DNA from: Roseomonas xinghualingensis
GTDB taxonomy: Bacteria > Pseudomonadota > Alphaproteobacteria > Acetobacterales > Acetobacteraceae
Direction of reading: 5' to 3'
NCBI RefSeq assembly: GCF_025791835.1
Contig: NZ_JAOXLP010000004.1
Location: 124,001-188,000, forward strand
DNA length: 64,000 bases
Positions 37,539 through 48,137 of the stretch are shown piece after piece. The position numbers and the translations under genes are program-made. Each line of letters starts with the position of its first letter. The first letter of the stretch is position 1. Under the pieces are notes generated by a model, which worked only from the letters and a program-made list of their open reading frames with translations, did not search any database and was not told where the DNA came from.

Positions 37539-40388
37539 ATGGCCCTGATCCAGGAAACCGATTACGGCACGCCGATCCGGCTGGCCCAGGATACCGTTAC
37601 CCTCACCATTGACGGGCATGCAGTGGCGGTGCCGCGCGGAACCTCCGTGATGGCGGCGGCAATGATGCTGGGGACGAAGATCCCGAAGCTCTGCGCCACG
37701 GACAGCCTGGAGCCCTTCGGCTCCTGCCGGCTCTGCCTGGTGCAGATCGAGGGGCGGCGGGGCTTCCCGGCCTCCTGCACCACCCCGGCTGAGGACGGGA
37801 TGGTGGTGCGCACCCAGAGTGACGCCATCGCCAAGCGACGGCGCGGGGTGATGGAGCTGTATATCTCGGACCATCCGCTGGACTGCCTGACCTGCTCCGC
37901 CAATGGCGATTGCGAGTTGCAGGACATGGCGGGCGTCGTGGGACTGCGCGAGGTGCGCTATGGCTTCGACGGAGCGAACCATCGCGATGCGCCGAAGGAT
38001 GAGAGCAACCCGTATTTCACCTTCGAGGCGTCCAAATGCATCGCCTGCTCGCGCTGCATCCGGGCCTGCGAGGAGGTGCAGGGCACTTTCGCGTTGACCA
38101 TGGAAGGGCGCGGCTTCGATTCCAAGGTGTCGCCGGGCGGGACGGATTTCATGTCCTCCGAATGCGTCTCCTGCGGCGCCTGCGTGCAGGCCTGCCCGAC
38201 GGCGACGCTGAACGAGAAGTCAGTGATCGCGCTGGGCACGCCGGAGCATTCGGTGGTGACCACCTGCGCCTATTGCGGCGTGGGATGCTCCTTCAAGGCG
38301 GAGATGAAGGGCGACACGCTCGTCCGCATGGTGCCTTACAAGGCTGGGAAGGCGAATGAGGGCCATTCCTGCGTGAAGGGGCGCTTCGCCTTCGGCTATG
38401 CCACGCATAAGGACCGCAAGGTGAAGCCGATGATCCGGGCACGGATCACCGATCCCTGGCGGGAGGTGTCCTGGGAGGAGGCGATCAACCACACTGCCTC
38501 CGAGTTGCGGCGGATCCAGGCGAAGTACGGGCAGGAAGCAATCGGGGGAATCACCTCGTCCCGCTGCACGAATGAGGAGACCTTCCTCGTCCAGAAGATG
38601 ATCCGCGGGGCCTTCGGCAACAACAATGTCGATACCTGCGCGCGGGTCTGCCACTCCCCCACCGGCTACGGGCTGAAGACGACGCTGGGGACTTCGGCGG
38701 GAACGCAGGATTTCGCCTCGGTGGACCATGCCGATGTGATCCTGGTGATCGGCGCGAACCCCACGGATGCGCATCCCGTCTTCGGCAGCCGCATGAAGAA
38801 GCGGTTGCGGGCGGGGGCGCGGCTGATCGTGGCCGATCCGCGGCGGATCGACCTGGTGAAGTCGCCGCATGTCCAGGCGGAGCACCACCTGCCGCTTCTG
38901 CCGGGCAGCAATGTGGCGTTGCTGAACGCCATGGCGCATGTGGTGGTAACGGAAGGGCTGGTCGCGGAGGATTACGTTCGCGAACGCTGCGACCTGGCGG
39001 AATTCGAAAGCTGGGCCCGCTTCATCGCGCAGGAGCGGAACTCGCCCGAGGCGGTGGAGCCGGTCACGGGCGCGCAGGCGCAGCGCGTGCGCGAAGCGGC
39101 GCGGCTCTATGCCACGGGCGGGGCGGCGGCAATCTATTACGGGTTGGGGGTGACGGAGCACAGCCAGGGCTCCACCACCGTGATGGCCATGGCGAACCTC
39201 GCCATGGCGACGGGCAATATCGGGAAGCTCGGTGCGGGGGTGAATCCCCTGCGCGGCCAGAACAACGTGCAGGGAGCCTGCGACATGGGCTCCTTCCCGC
39301 ATGAGTTCTCCGGCTACCGCCATGTGTCAGACGACGCGACGCGGGAGATGTTCGAGACGATCTGGGGCGTGCCGCTTTCCCCTGAGCCGGGACTACGCAT
39401 TCCGAACATGCTGGATGAAGCGGTGGGCGGGCGCTTCAAGGGCCTCTATGTGCAGGGCGAGGACATCGCGCAGTCCGATCCCGATACGAAGCACGTCACC
39501 GCCGGTCTGATGGCGATGGAATGCGTCATCGTGCAGGACCTGTTCCTGAACGAGACTGCGAAATACGCCCATGTCTTCCTGCCGGGCTCCTCCTTCCTGG
39601 AAAAGGACGGGACCTTCACCAATGCGGAGCGGCGCATCAACCGCGTACGCCGGGTGATGGCGCCGCTGGGCGGGATGGCGGATTGGGAGGTGACCATGGC
39701 GCTTTCCAACGCGCTGGGCTTCCCGATGGAATACCACCATCCCTCGGAGATCATGGACGAGATCGCGCGGCTGACGCCGAGCTTCGCCGGGGTATCCTAT
39801 GCTAAGCTGGAAGCCGTGGGATCGGTGCAGTGGCCCTGCAACGAGGCGGCGCCGCTGGGCACACCCATGATGCATGTGGATCGCTTTGTGCGTGGCAAGG
39901 GTCGCTTCATGATCACGGAATTCGTGCCGACGGATGAGCGGACGGGCGTGAACTTCCCGCTGATCCTGACCACGGGGCGCATCCTGTCGCAGTACAATGT
40001 AGGCGCGCAGACGCGACGGACGGAGAACAGCCGCTGGCATGAGGAGGATGTGCTGGAGATCCATCCCTTCGATGCCGAGCACCGCGGCATCCAGGATGGG
40101 GAGCTGGTGGCGCTGGAAAGCCGATCAGGGGAGATCGCATTGCGGGCGCGGATCAGTGAGCGCATGCAGCCCGGCGTCGTCTATACGACCTTCCATCATG
40201 CGATGACGGGCGCGAATGTGGTGACCACTGATTACTCCGACTGGGCAACCAACTGCCCGGAATACAAGGTGACGGCCGTGCAGGTACGGCGGACCAATGG
40301 CCCCTCCGCCTGGCAGGAGGAGTTCGCGGCGGGCGAAAGCGTGCTGAAGCGGATCGAGGTGAGGCTGGATGTCCCTGCCGCCGAGTAG
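37539..40388 (+). CDS. fdsA: NAD-dependent formate dehydrogenase, molybdenum alpha subunit
   Basis: A 949-residue catalytic subunit that oxidises formate to CO2. Domains in order: an N-terminal plant-ferredoxin-like [2Fe-2S] (KLCATDSLEPFGSCRLCL), a His-Cys3 [4Fe-4S] (DHPLDCLTCSANGDCEL), two ferredoxin-type [4Fe-4S] clusters (CIACSRCIRAC, CVSCGACVQAC), an Fe4S4 site (CAYCGVGCSF), and the bis-MGD molybdenum domain. The molybdenum ligand is Cys, not selenocysteine, in CARVCHSPTGYG. The C-terminal molydopterin-binding domain (FPLILTTGRILSQYN) is complete. Cofactor supply links it to moaD/moaE and fdhD. Confidence 0.96.
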   Translation: MALIQETDYGTPIRLAQDTVTLTIDGHAVAVPRGTSVMAAAMMLGTKIPKLCATDSLEPFGSCRLCLVQIEGRRGFPASCTTPAEDGMVVRTQSDAIAKRRRGVMELYISDHPLDCLTCSANGDCELQDMAGVVGLREVRYGFDGANHRDAPKDESNPYFTFEASKCIACSRCIRACEEVQGTFALTMEGRGFDSKVSPGGTDFMSSECVSCGACVQACPTATLNEKSVIALGTPEHSVVTTCAYCGVGCSFKAEMKGDTLVRMVPYKAGKANEGHSCVKGRFAFGYATHKDRKVKPMIRARITDPWREVSWEEAINHTASELRRIQAKYGQEAIGGITSSRCTNEETFLVQKMIRGAFGNNNVDTCARVCHSPTGYGLKTTLGTSAGTQDFASVDHADVILVIGANPTDAHPVFGSRMKKRLRAGARLIVADPRRIDLVKSPHVQAEHHLPLLPGSNVALLNAMAHVVVTEGLVAEDYVRERCDLAEFESWARFIAQERNSPEAVEPVTGAQAQRVREAARLYATGGAAAIYYGLGVTEHSQGSTTVMAMANLAMATGNIGKLGAGVNPLRGQNNVQGACDMGSFPHEFSGYRHVSDDATREMFETIWGVPLSPEPGLRIPNMLDEAVGGRFKGLYVQGEDIAQSDPDTKHVTAGLMAMECVIVQDLFLNETAKYAHVFLPGSSFLEKDGTFTNAERRINRVRRVMAPLGGMADWEVTMALSNALGFPMEYHHPSEIMDEIARLTPSFAGVSYAKLEAVGSVQWPCNEAAPLGTPMMHVDRFVRGKGRFMITEFVPTDERTGVNFPLILTTGRILSQYNVGAQTRRTENSRWHEEDVLEIHPFDAEHRGIQDGELVALESRSGEIALRARISERMQPGVVYTTFHHAMTGANVVTTDYSDWATNCPEYKVTAVQVRRTNGPSAWQEEFAAGESVLKRIEVRLDVPAAE

Positions 40389-41187
40389 CCGACTGGCCGA
40401 TGCGCTGGTGGTGGGGGTGGATGGCGGCATCCGCCCCACGCAGCGTGCCGTCCCGGAGGAGGTGCCGGTCAGCCTCGTCTATTCCTCCGTGCCCTTCGCG
40501 GTGATGATGCTGACGCCCTCGGATCTCGAGGATTTCGCCTATGGCTTCAGCCTGACCGAAGGGATCGTCGCGGATGCCTCGGGCATCCGGGAGGTGACTG
40601 TGGAGGAGGATCCGCGCGGGCTTCGGCTGGCGATCCGGCTGGCACCCAGTGCCCTCACCGCTCATCTGGCGCGGCGGCGCTCGATCGCGGGGCGCACGGG
40701 GTGCGGGCTTTGCGGGATCGAGGAGCTGGATCAGATGCCGGCGGCAGTGCGGCCCGAAGGGGATGCGCCCGGCATCGATGTGGCCGCGATCCGGCGGGCC
40801 CTGGCGGCGCTGGAGGAATCCCAGCCTTTGAACGACGAGACGCGGGCGGTGCACGCGGCAGGTTTTGCACGGGCGGATGGCAAACTGCTGGCGGTGCGCG
40901 AGGATGTCGGGCGGCATAATGCGCTGGACAAGCTGGCGGGCGCGCTGATGCGGGCCGGGGTGAAGGCGGCGGAGGGCTTCGTGCTGGTTACCAGCCGCTG
41001 CTCCTTCGAGCTGGTGGAGAAGACGGCCTCCATCGGGGCGCGGACCCTGGTGGCGATCTCCGCGCCCACGGCCCTGGCGCTGGACCGGGCGCGGGCGTTG
41101 GACATGAACCTGGTAGCGGTGGCACGGCGGGACACAGTGACAGTGTTTCATGGAATGGAACGCGTTCAGAAGACGGCGCTGGGATGA
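40369..41187 (+). CDS. fdhD: Formate dehydrogenase accessory sulfurtransferase
   Basis: A 272-residue FdhD. The mobile-loop cysteines are in RTGCGLCGIEEL (C-x2-C), and other conserved pieces are YGFSLTEGIV, VHAAGFARADG and REDVGRHNALDKLAGAL. It transfers sulfur from a cysteine desulfurase to the molybdenum of bis-MGD, activating FdsA. The start overlaps the fdsA end by about 20 bases. It occupies the fdsC position of Cupriavidus-type operons. Confidence 0.94.
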   Translation: MSLPPSSRLADALVVGVDGGIRPTQRAVPEEVPVSLVYSSVPFAVMMLTPSDLEDFAYGFSLTEGIVADASGIREVTVEEDPRGLRLAIRLAPSALTAHLARRRSIAGRTGCGLCGIEELDQMPAAVRPEGDAPGIDVAAIRRALAALEESQPLNDETRAVHAAGFARADGKLLAVREDVGRHNALDKLAGALMRAGVKAAEGFVLVTSRCSFELVEKTASIGARTLVAISAPTALALDRARALDMNLVAVARRDTVTVFHGMERVQKTALG

Positions 41188-41465
41188 GCGGCGAGGAGAA
41201 GTTGGTTCGCATGGCGAACCAGATCGCGACATTCTTCCATTCCTACCCGCCGGAGGAGGCCCGGGCGGGAATTGCGGACCATATCCAGTCCTTCTGGAGC
41301 CGGGTGATGCGCGAGGGGCTGCAGGTGCGGGTTGCGGCCGGAGGCCATGGGCTCGATCCGCTGGTGGTGCAGGCCCTGGGCGGCGCCCCCCAGGGAGAGA
41401 GCCCGATCGAGCGGGAGACCGCGAGGCCAGAGGAGGTCGGGCAGCTCGGCAGCGACGCGGGCTGA
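41184..41465 (+). CDS. fdsD: Formate dehydrogenase delta subunit
   Basis: A 93-residue small protein with the FdsD pattern: KLVRMANQIATFFHSYPPEEA ... GIADHIQSFWSRVMR (split here), usually needed for assembly or stability of the FDH complex. Last gene of the fds operon, overlapping fdhD by ATGA. The C-terminal ~30 residues are acidic and probably disordered. Confidence 0.9.
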   Translation: MSGEEKLVRMANQIATFFHSYPPEEARAGIADHIQSFWSRVMREGLQVRVAAGGHGLDPLVVQALGGAPQGESPIERETARPEEVGQLGSDAG

Positions 41466-41470
41466 ACCTT

Positions 41471-41492
41471 CCCCACGGGCATTTGCGTGGGG
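41471..41492 (+). terminator. Possible terminator hairpin after the fds operon
   Basis: CCCCACG and CGTGGGG form a perfect 7-bp stem with loop GGCATTTG, beginning six bases after the fdsD stop. No T-tract follows, so it may be rho-dependent or an mRNA-end stabiliser. Confidence 0.45.
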
Positions 41493-41565
41493 GCTGCTGG
41501 CCGATCCCCCCTGCCCTCGCTACACCGTCTTGCCCTTCGGGGCTCGTCTTGGCGAGGAGGACCGC

Positions 41566-42276
41566 ATGAAGATCACCTGGTTCGGGCACTCGGCCTTCCG
41601 GCTTGAATTCGGCAAGTCGGTGGTGCTGATCGACCCCTTCCTGACCGGCAATTCCACCTTCAAGGGCACGGTCGAGGAAGCCTCGAAGGGCGCGACCCAT
41701 GTGGTGCTGACCCACGGGCATGGCGACCATATCGGCGACACGGTGGCGATCGCGAAGGCGACCGGCGCGAAGCTCGTGACCAATTTCGAGCTCTGCCAGT
41801 ATCTCGGCCGCAAGGGCGTGGAGAAAACCGACCCGATGAACACGGGCGGCACCACGGATCAGGGCGAGTTCACCGTCTCGCTGACCATCGCCTTCCACTC
41901 CTCGGTGGAGGTGGATGACAATGGCGCCTTCAACAATCTCGGCCTGCCGAACGGCGTGGTGATCACGCCCAAGGATTCGTCCCAGCCAGCCGTCTATCAC
42001 ATGGGCGACACGGACGTGTTCTCCGACATGGCGCTGGTGGGCGAGTTGTACCGGCCGAAGGTGGCGATGGTGCCGGTGGGCGACCGCTTCACCATGGGCG
42101 CACGCGGTGCGGCCCTGGCGATGAAGCGCTTCCTGCCGGATGTGCCGGTGGTGGTGCCCTGCCATTTCGGCACCTTCCCGATCATCGCCCCCTCGGCCGA
42201 CGAGTTCATCCGGGAGATGGGCGATCAGAGCGGTCGCGTGCGCCTGCCGAAGCCGGGCGAGTCCTTCGAGGTCTGA
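41566..42276 (+). CDS. UPF0173-type metal-dependent hydrolase (MBL fold)
   Basis: A 236-residue metallo-beta-lactamase-fold protein. The start ITWFGHSAFRLE and the metal motif THGHGDHIGD (HxHxDH) are diagnostic; later metal ligands lie in HMGDTDVFSDM and CHFGTFP. ATG 41566 has GAGGAGG upstream. Related proteins (YtkL-like) are used in diverse organisms, and the substrate is unknown. It follows the fds operon after 100 bases and converges with the dpp operon. Confidence 0.93.
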   Translation: MKITWFGHSAFRLEFGKSVVLIDPFLTGNSTFKGTVEEASKGATHVVLTHGHGDHIGDTVAIAKATGAKLVTNFELCQYLGRKGVEKTDPMNTGGTTDQGEFTVSLTIAFHSSVEVDDNGAFNNLGLPNGVVITPKDSSQPAVYHMGDTDVFSDMALVGELYRPKVAMVPVGDRFTMGARGAALAMKRFLPDVPVVVPCHFGTFPIIAPSADEFIREMGDQSGRVRLPKPGESFEV

Positions 42277-42293
42277 TCTTCGCCTGCGTCACC

Positions 42294-42343
42294 CCGGAGG
42301 CTCTGCCTCCGGACCTCCGCCGGGGTGGCAGCGGCCACCCCGG
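42294..42343. repeat. Two adjacent GC-rich palindromes between convergent genes
   Basis: Hairpin one: CCGGAGGC-TCT-GCCTCCGG (42294-42312). Hairpin two: CCGGGGTGGC-AGCG-GCCACCCCGG (42320-42343), a 10-bp perfect stem. Both lack T-tracts. Placed between a plus-strand stop (42276) and a minus-strand stop (42362), they look like REP-type or bidirectional terminator elements. No second copy was seen in this window. Confidence 0.7.
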
Positions 42344-42361
42344 ACCCCGCGTTCCGTATCG

Positions 42362-43243
42362 TCAGCGCCCCCGGGCGCGGGGATCGAGCGCGTCGCGCAG
42401 CCCGTCGCCGAAGAGGTTGAAGGCGAGGACGACCAGGAAGATCGCCAGGCCCGGATAGATCGCCATCCAGGGCGCCTGGGTGAGGAAGCGCTGGGCGGCG
42501 TTCAGCATCGATCCCCAGGAAGGGTTAGGCGGCTGCTGGCCGAGCCCGAGGAAAGAGAGCGAGGCCTCGGCGATGATGGCCTCGGCGATGGCGAGGGTCG
42601 CCTGCACCAGCAGAGGCGGCACGATATTGGGCAATACATGCACCAGGGCGATGCGCCAGGGCGGGTTGCCGAGGGAGCGCGCGGCCTCTACCCATTCCGT
42701 CGCCTTCGCCTCCATCGCCATGCCGCGCGCGAGGCGCACGAAGATGGGGCTGGCGGAAATGGCGATGGCGAGCATCGCATTCTCCAGCGCGGGCCCCAGG
42801 AAGGCGGCGAGCGCGATGGCGAGGATGAGGAAGGGCACCGAGAGCATGGCATCGGTGAAGCGGGAGATGATGGTGTCCACCCATCCACCCGTGAGGCCCG
42901 CCAACAGGCCGAAGGGCACGCCGATCAGCAGGGCGGCGGTGACCGAGAGGGCGCCTGCCATCAGCGAGGCCCGCGCACCCCAGAGGACGCGGGAAAGTAC
43001 ATCCCGGCCGTTCTCATCCGTGCCGAACCAGTGGAGTTCGGAGGGCGGCTTGCGGATGCGGGACCAGGAGGTGGCGACCGGGTCGTAGGGCGCGATCCAG
43101 GGTGCCAGCACCGCCCCCGCCACGAAGATGGTGATGACGATCAGGCCCAGCACCGCGAGGCGGTGGCGCAGGAAACGGCGCAACGCACGGCGGGCGGGGC
43201 TGTCGCCTTTCGCGGCGGTGGGAATGGCGGTGGTCACGCTCAT
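42362..43243 (-). CDS. Dipeptide/glutathione-type ABC transporter permease (DppC class)
   Basis: A 293-residue inner-membrane permease. LGLIVITIFVAGAVLAPWIAPYDP and the FGTDENGRDVLSRVLWGARASL segment are typical of the DppC/OppC N-terminus. The EAA-like loop is EWVEAARSLGNPPWRIALVHVLPN, and GLGQQPPNPSWGSML is near the end. ATG 43243 overlaps the upstream permease stop. Substrate is likely a small peptide. Confidence 0.92.
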   Translation of the reverse strand: MSVTTAIPTAAKGDSPARRALRRFLRHRLAVLGLIVITIFVAGAVLAPWIAPYDPVATSWSRIRKPPSELHWFGTDENGRDVLSRVLWGARASLMAGALSVTAALLIGVPFGLLAGLTGGWVDTIISRFTDAMLSVPFLILAIALAAFLGPALENAMLAIAISASPIFVRLARGMAMEAKATEWVEAARSLGNPPWRIALVHVLPNIVPPLLVQATLAIAEAIIAEASLSFLGLGQQPPNPSWGSMLNAAQRFLTQAPWMAIYPGLAIFLVVLAFNLFGDGLRDALDPRARGR

Positions 43244-44187
43244 GCCGCGCGCAGCCGCGGGTTGATCGCCATGTAGAGAAGGTCCCCGATCAAGGAGAGG
43301 GTGACGAAGATGAGTGCGGTGACCACGACCACGCCTTGCACTACCGGATAATCGCGGTTGAAGACGGCATCGACGATCAGCTTGCCGAAGCCCGGGATGG
43401 AGAAGATCTGCTCCGTCAGCACCGCCCCGGCCAGCAGGCGGCCAAGCTCGATGGTGGCGAGGGTGACCACCGGTACCAGTGCATTCCGAAGCGCGTGGCG
43501 GCCGATCACCACGCGTTCCGGCAGGCCCTTGGCGCGGGCGGTGCGGACATAATCCTGGGAGAGCGCGCCGATCATGGCGGCGCGGGTGTGGCGCATGAAG
43601 ACGCCGGCAATCCCGGTTCCCAGCACGAAGGCGGGCATGATGGTGGTGGCGAGGGACTGCCGCCAATCCTGGCTCAGCGGGACATAGCCGGAGGGCGGCA
43701 GCCAGCCCAGCTCCACGCTGAAGAGCAGGATCATCATGATGCCGAGCCAGAAATTCGGCGTTGAGATGCCGGCGAGCGCCACGGCATTCGCGGCCCAGTC
43801 GGCGGGACGGTCCCGAAAGGCCGCCGAGACGATGCCGGCGGGAATGCCGATGGCGATGGCGATGAGGAAGGCCATGCCGCCGAGCTGCAGCGTGACGGGC
43901 AGCTTCTCCAGGATCAGCGATCCCACCGGCTGGCGGATGCGCCAGGAAAAGCCGAGATCGCCATGCAGGAGCCGCCAGAGCCAGGCAGCGTATTGCTCCC
44001 AGATCGGGCGATCCAGCATCAGCTCGGCACGGATCTCCGCGAGGACCTGCGGATCGCCCCTCTCCTCCCCCGCCATGATGATGGCGGGGTCGCCGGGCAT
44101 GAGTTGCTGCAGCGCGAAGATCAGGACCGAAAGAATCAGCAGGGTGGGGATGATCTGCCCCAGCCTGCGCAGCAACCAACCCCACAT
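43240..44187 (-). CDS. Dipeptide/glutathione-type ABC transporter permease (DppB class)
   Basis: A 315-residue permease with six hydrophobic helices. LLRRLGQIIPTLLILSVLIF, MPGDPA, and GVFMRHTRAAMIGALSQDYVRTARAKGLPERVVI are the standard DppB/OppB signatures. ATG 44187 is chosen because upstream residues are not conserved. Four bases follow the receptor gene and the stop overlaps the next permease (ATGA). Confidence 0.92.
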   Translation of the reverse strand: MWGWLLRRLGQIIPTLLILSVLIFALQQLMPGDPAIIMAGEERGDPQVLAEIRAELMLDRPIWEQYAAWLWRLLHGDLGFSWRIRQPVGSLILEKLPVTLQLGGMAFLIAIAIGIPAGIVSAAFRDRPADWAANAVALAGISTPNFWLGIMMILLFSVELGWLPPSGYVPLSQDWRQSLATTIMPAFVLGTGIAGVFMRHTRAAMIGALSQDYVRTARAKGLPERVVIGRHALRNALVPVVTLATIELGRLLAGAVLTEQIFSIPGFGKLIVDAVFNRDYPVVQGVVVVTALIFVTLSLIGDLLYMAINPRLRAA

Positions 44188-44191
44188 GACG

Positions 44192-45709
44192 CTATTGCAG
44201 CCGCACGCCCGAGAGGCGGACCAGCCCATCCGGCACCTGGGTGAAGCCCTTCAGGCGGGTGGTATGGGCCGCGATGATCTTCGGGTGCCACATGTAGATC
44301 CGGGCGTGATCCTCGCTCAGCACCTTGCGGAAGGCCTGGGCGTAGAGGGCGGCGCGCTTGGCGGGGTCGCTCTCCGTCCGGGTCTGGTCCAGCAGGGCAT
44401 CCACCTCGGGGTTGGAGTATTTGCCATCGTTCTGCGCGCCACGGCTGTGCAGGAAGGTCCAGACATTGCCATCCGGATCGGGGCGGCCGGACCATTGGTT
44501 GAGATAGGCCTGGAAGTCCCCGCGCGCGGCGGCCTGGAGGGAGGAAGCGAATTCGGTGGCGGCGATGCGCAGATCGAAGCCTGCCTCAGCCGCCATGGAC
44601 TGCATGACCTCGGCCACCTGGCGCAGTTCCGGGCTGTTGGCGACCATCAGCTCCACCTGCACCGGGGCGGTGACGCCGGCCTCACGCAGCAGGGCCTTCG
44701 CACGTTCGACGTTGCGGGCGGGAGAGCGGAGGTCCCGCGCATGCAGGGGCGATGCGGGCGGGATCGGTTGGGAGGCCGGGGTGTGCAGCCCTTCATACAC
44801 CACCTGAATCACCGCCTCGCGGTCGATGGCCAGTTCGAAGGCCTCGCGAACGCGGCGGTCCTGCCCGATCGGCGTCTGGGCGCGGGCACCGTTGCCGACA
44901 TTGAAGATGATGTTCCAGTAGCCCAACCCGTCCGCCGTGGTCATCGCCAGCCGCCGGTCCCGCCGGATGCCGGGAACGTCGCTCGGGCTCGTCACCTCGA
45001 TCAGTTCCAGCGCGCCGGATTGCAGGTTGGCCAGGCGCGCGGTGCTGTCGGTGATGGGCAGGAAGGTGACGCGGTTGAAGTGGATGTTGGCGGCGTTCCA
45101 GTGGTTCGGGAAACGCTCGAGCACGATGCGGTCCTGCGCGACACGCTCGACGAAGCGGAAGGGGCCCGCGCAGACGGGCCGCGTGCCGAAGTCGCGCCCC
45201 GCGGCCTCGGCGGCCTTGGGGCTGACGATCATGCCGGCGCGGTCGGTGAGCTGGCTGAGGAAGGGCGCGGAGGGATTGGACAGGCGCAGACGCACGGTGG
45301 TGGGGTCCACCACCTCCACGGATTCCAGATCGGTGATCTCACCGCGACGGAAGCTGCCCTGCATGGTCTTGTGCCGCATCAGCGAGTAACGGACGGCCTC
45401 GGCGTCCATCTTCTCGCCGTCATGGAAGGTCACGCCCTCGCGCAAGGTGATGATGAGGGTCTTCGGGTCCTCCCAGCGATGGCCGGTGGCAAGCTGCGGG
45501 ACGATCTCCAGCTTCTCGTTGATGTCGAAAAGCTTGTCGCAAAGACTGGCGAAGACGATGCGGCCGACGAAGGATCGCGCCAGCGTCGGGTCCATGATGT
45601 CCGGGTCCTCACGCAGCCCGATGCGGAGATTGGGCAGGTTCTGGGCCTGGGCGGCGCCGGTGAGGATTGTCGCCGCGATGGCGAGCGGCGCGAGAAGGCG
45701 GGCGGTCAT
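44192..45709 (-). CDS. ABC transporter substrate-binding protein, family 5
   Basis: A 505-residue periplasmic receptor with a signal peptide (LLAPLAIAATILTGAAQA-QN). Family-5 features: DIMDPTLARSFVGRIVFASLCDKLFDI, ATGHRWEDPKTLIITLREGVTFHDGEKMDAEAV, and YLNQWSGRPDPDGNVWTFLHSRG. It binds a peptide-like solute for the adjacent permeases. Glutathione or a gamma-glutamyl peptide is suggested by the divergent gamma-glutamyltransferase. ATGA overlap with the ATPase gene upstream. Confidence 0.92.
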   Translation of the reverse strand: MTARLLAPLAIAATILTGAAQAQNLPNLRIGLREDPDIMDPTLARSFVGRIVFASLCDKLFDINEKLEIVPQLATGHRWEDPKTLIITLREGVTFHDGEKMDAEAVRYSLMRHKTMQGSFRRGEITDLESVEVVDPTTVRLRLSNPSAPFLSQLTDRAGMIVSPKAAEAAGRDFGTRPVCAGPFRFVERVAQDRIVLERFPNHWNAANIHFNRVTFLPITDSTARLANLQSGALELIEVTSPSDVPGIRRDRRLAMTTADGLGYWNIIFNVGNGARAQTPIGQDRRVREAFELAIDREAVIQVVYEGLHTPASQPIPPASPLHARDLRSPARNVERAKALLREAGVTAPVQVELMVANSPELRQVAEVMQSMAAEAGFDLRIAATEFASSLQAAARGDFQAYLNQWSGRPDPDGNVWTFLHSRGAQNDGKYSNPEVDALLDQTRTESDPAKRAALYAQAFRKVLSEDHARIYMWHPKIIAAHTTRLKGFTQVPDGLVRLSGVRLQ

Positions 45710-46775
45710 GCGGCGGTTCCCATATCTGGCTTTGAGGCAAAGAAGGCTTGCAGGCGGGCGAGGCGCTCGCCGCCCATGTGATGCTCCGTGGCAGGGGAGA
45801 TGACGGGCAGCTGGTCCTGGAAGTGGCAGGCGGCACGGTGCGTTGGGATGCCGGCCGTGGCGCCGGCGACAAGGGCCGGGTCCAGTTCGCGGCAGATCGG
45901 CTGCGCGTGCAGGCAGCGCGTGTGGAAGCGGCAGGCGGCGGGCGGCGAAATGGGGCTGGGCAGGTCCCCTTGTAACGGTGCTCCCTTCGTGCCTATTCCA
46001 GGAACGGAGGCCAGCAGGGCACGCGTATAGGGATGGCGCGGGGTGGCGAAGACATGCTCCGCCGCGCCTTCCTCCACGATGCGGCCGAGATACATGACCA
46101 CCACCCGGTCCGCGACATGGCGCACCACGGCAAGGTCGTGGCTGATGAGGACGAAGGCGAGGCGGAACTCGCGGATCAGCTCCTGCAACAGGTTGATGAC
46201 CTGCGCCTGGACGGAGACATCGAGCGCACTGACGGGTTCGTCGCCCACGATCAGGCGCGGGCCACTGGCCAGGGCACGGGCGATGGCAATGCGCTGGCGC
46301 TGGCCGCCGGAGAATTCATGCGGCCAGCGATCGGCATGTTCCGGACGGAGGCCGACGCGGGCGAGAAGTTCCTGCACCCTGGCACGCTCGCCGGATCGCG
46401 GGACGATGCCGTGCAGGCGCAGCGGTTCGGCGATGGCCTGGCCGACCGTCATGCGCGGATCCAGGCTGGCATAAGGGTCCTGGAAGATCATCTGCATGTG
46501 CCGGCGCTGGCGGCGCAGCGCGGCGGGGGCCATGGCGCACAGGTCCTCGCCCGCGAAGCGGACCTTGCCGGCATTGGCTTCCTCCAGCCGCAGCGCGAGG
46601 CGGCCAAGGGTGGACTTGCCGCAGCCGCTTTCGCCCACCACGGCCAGCACCTCGCCCTCCGCGACCGAGAGGGAGACGCCATCCACGGCGCGCACCGCGC
46701 CGCGCTTCCTTCCCAGCGCGTCACGCACGGGGAAGTGGCGGACAACGCCTTCCAGTTGCAGCAGCGGCTCGGCGG

Positions 46776-46779
<4 letters not shown>
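45706..46779 (-). CDS. Peptide ABC transporter ATPase (DppF class)
   Basis: A 357-residue ATPase: Walker A GESGCGKST, Q-loop IFQDPYASLDPRMTV, signature FSGGQRQRIAIARAL, Walker B LIVGDEPVSALDVSVQAQV. The oligopeptide-transporter C-terminal domain has ACRFHTRCLHAQPICRELDP; its four cysteines resemble the Fe-S/Zn motif of OppF-type proteins. The C-terminal ~40 residues are a less typical tail. Second gene of the operon, overlapping both neighbours. Confidence 0.92.
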
Positions 46780-47762
<983 letters not shown>

Positions 47763-48137
47763 GCCTCCCCGCCCTCGCACAACGGCGTGGCATTCGTCCT
47801 CGTGCGCAGGCTGGCGAAACGCATGACCTTCACGACTCCTCAGCATCCCGAATGCATGATTCCGATGCGATGCCGCGCCACTATGGCGCAGGCGGGACAT
47901 ACCGCAAGCGGACCAAGCCATTCACGGAACATGCGGGTCGATGGGTGCGGCAAGGAGGTTCCGTTCCGCATCCGAACGCCGTTGCTCATGTGCTCATCCG
48001 CCCCACGAAGATCAGGCATCCGTTCACGCAATGAACATGCCAGGATGGGCGGGGCTGACCCTCGCTGCTTGCGCAGGGCACATCCCGGCAGGCGGCCCCC
48101 GCTCTGGTCCGCGACATGGCTTGAGGAACCCACCAGC
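47763..48137. other. Divergent intergenic region between dppD and ggt
   Basis: About 375 bases between two divergently transcribed genes. It should contain the promoters of both. Short frames exist (one of 60 codons from 47852), but none has a ribosome binding site and codon pattern worth calling. No terminator, repeat or recognisable riboswitch was seen. Confidence 0.5.

Noticed and set aside
40369..40388. A frameshift at the fdsA/fdhD junction
   Set aside because: The overlap is a normal translational coupling: both proteins have complete ends and expected lengths.
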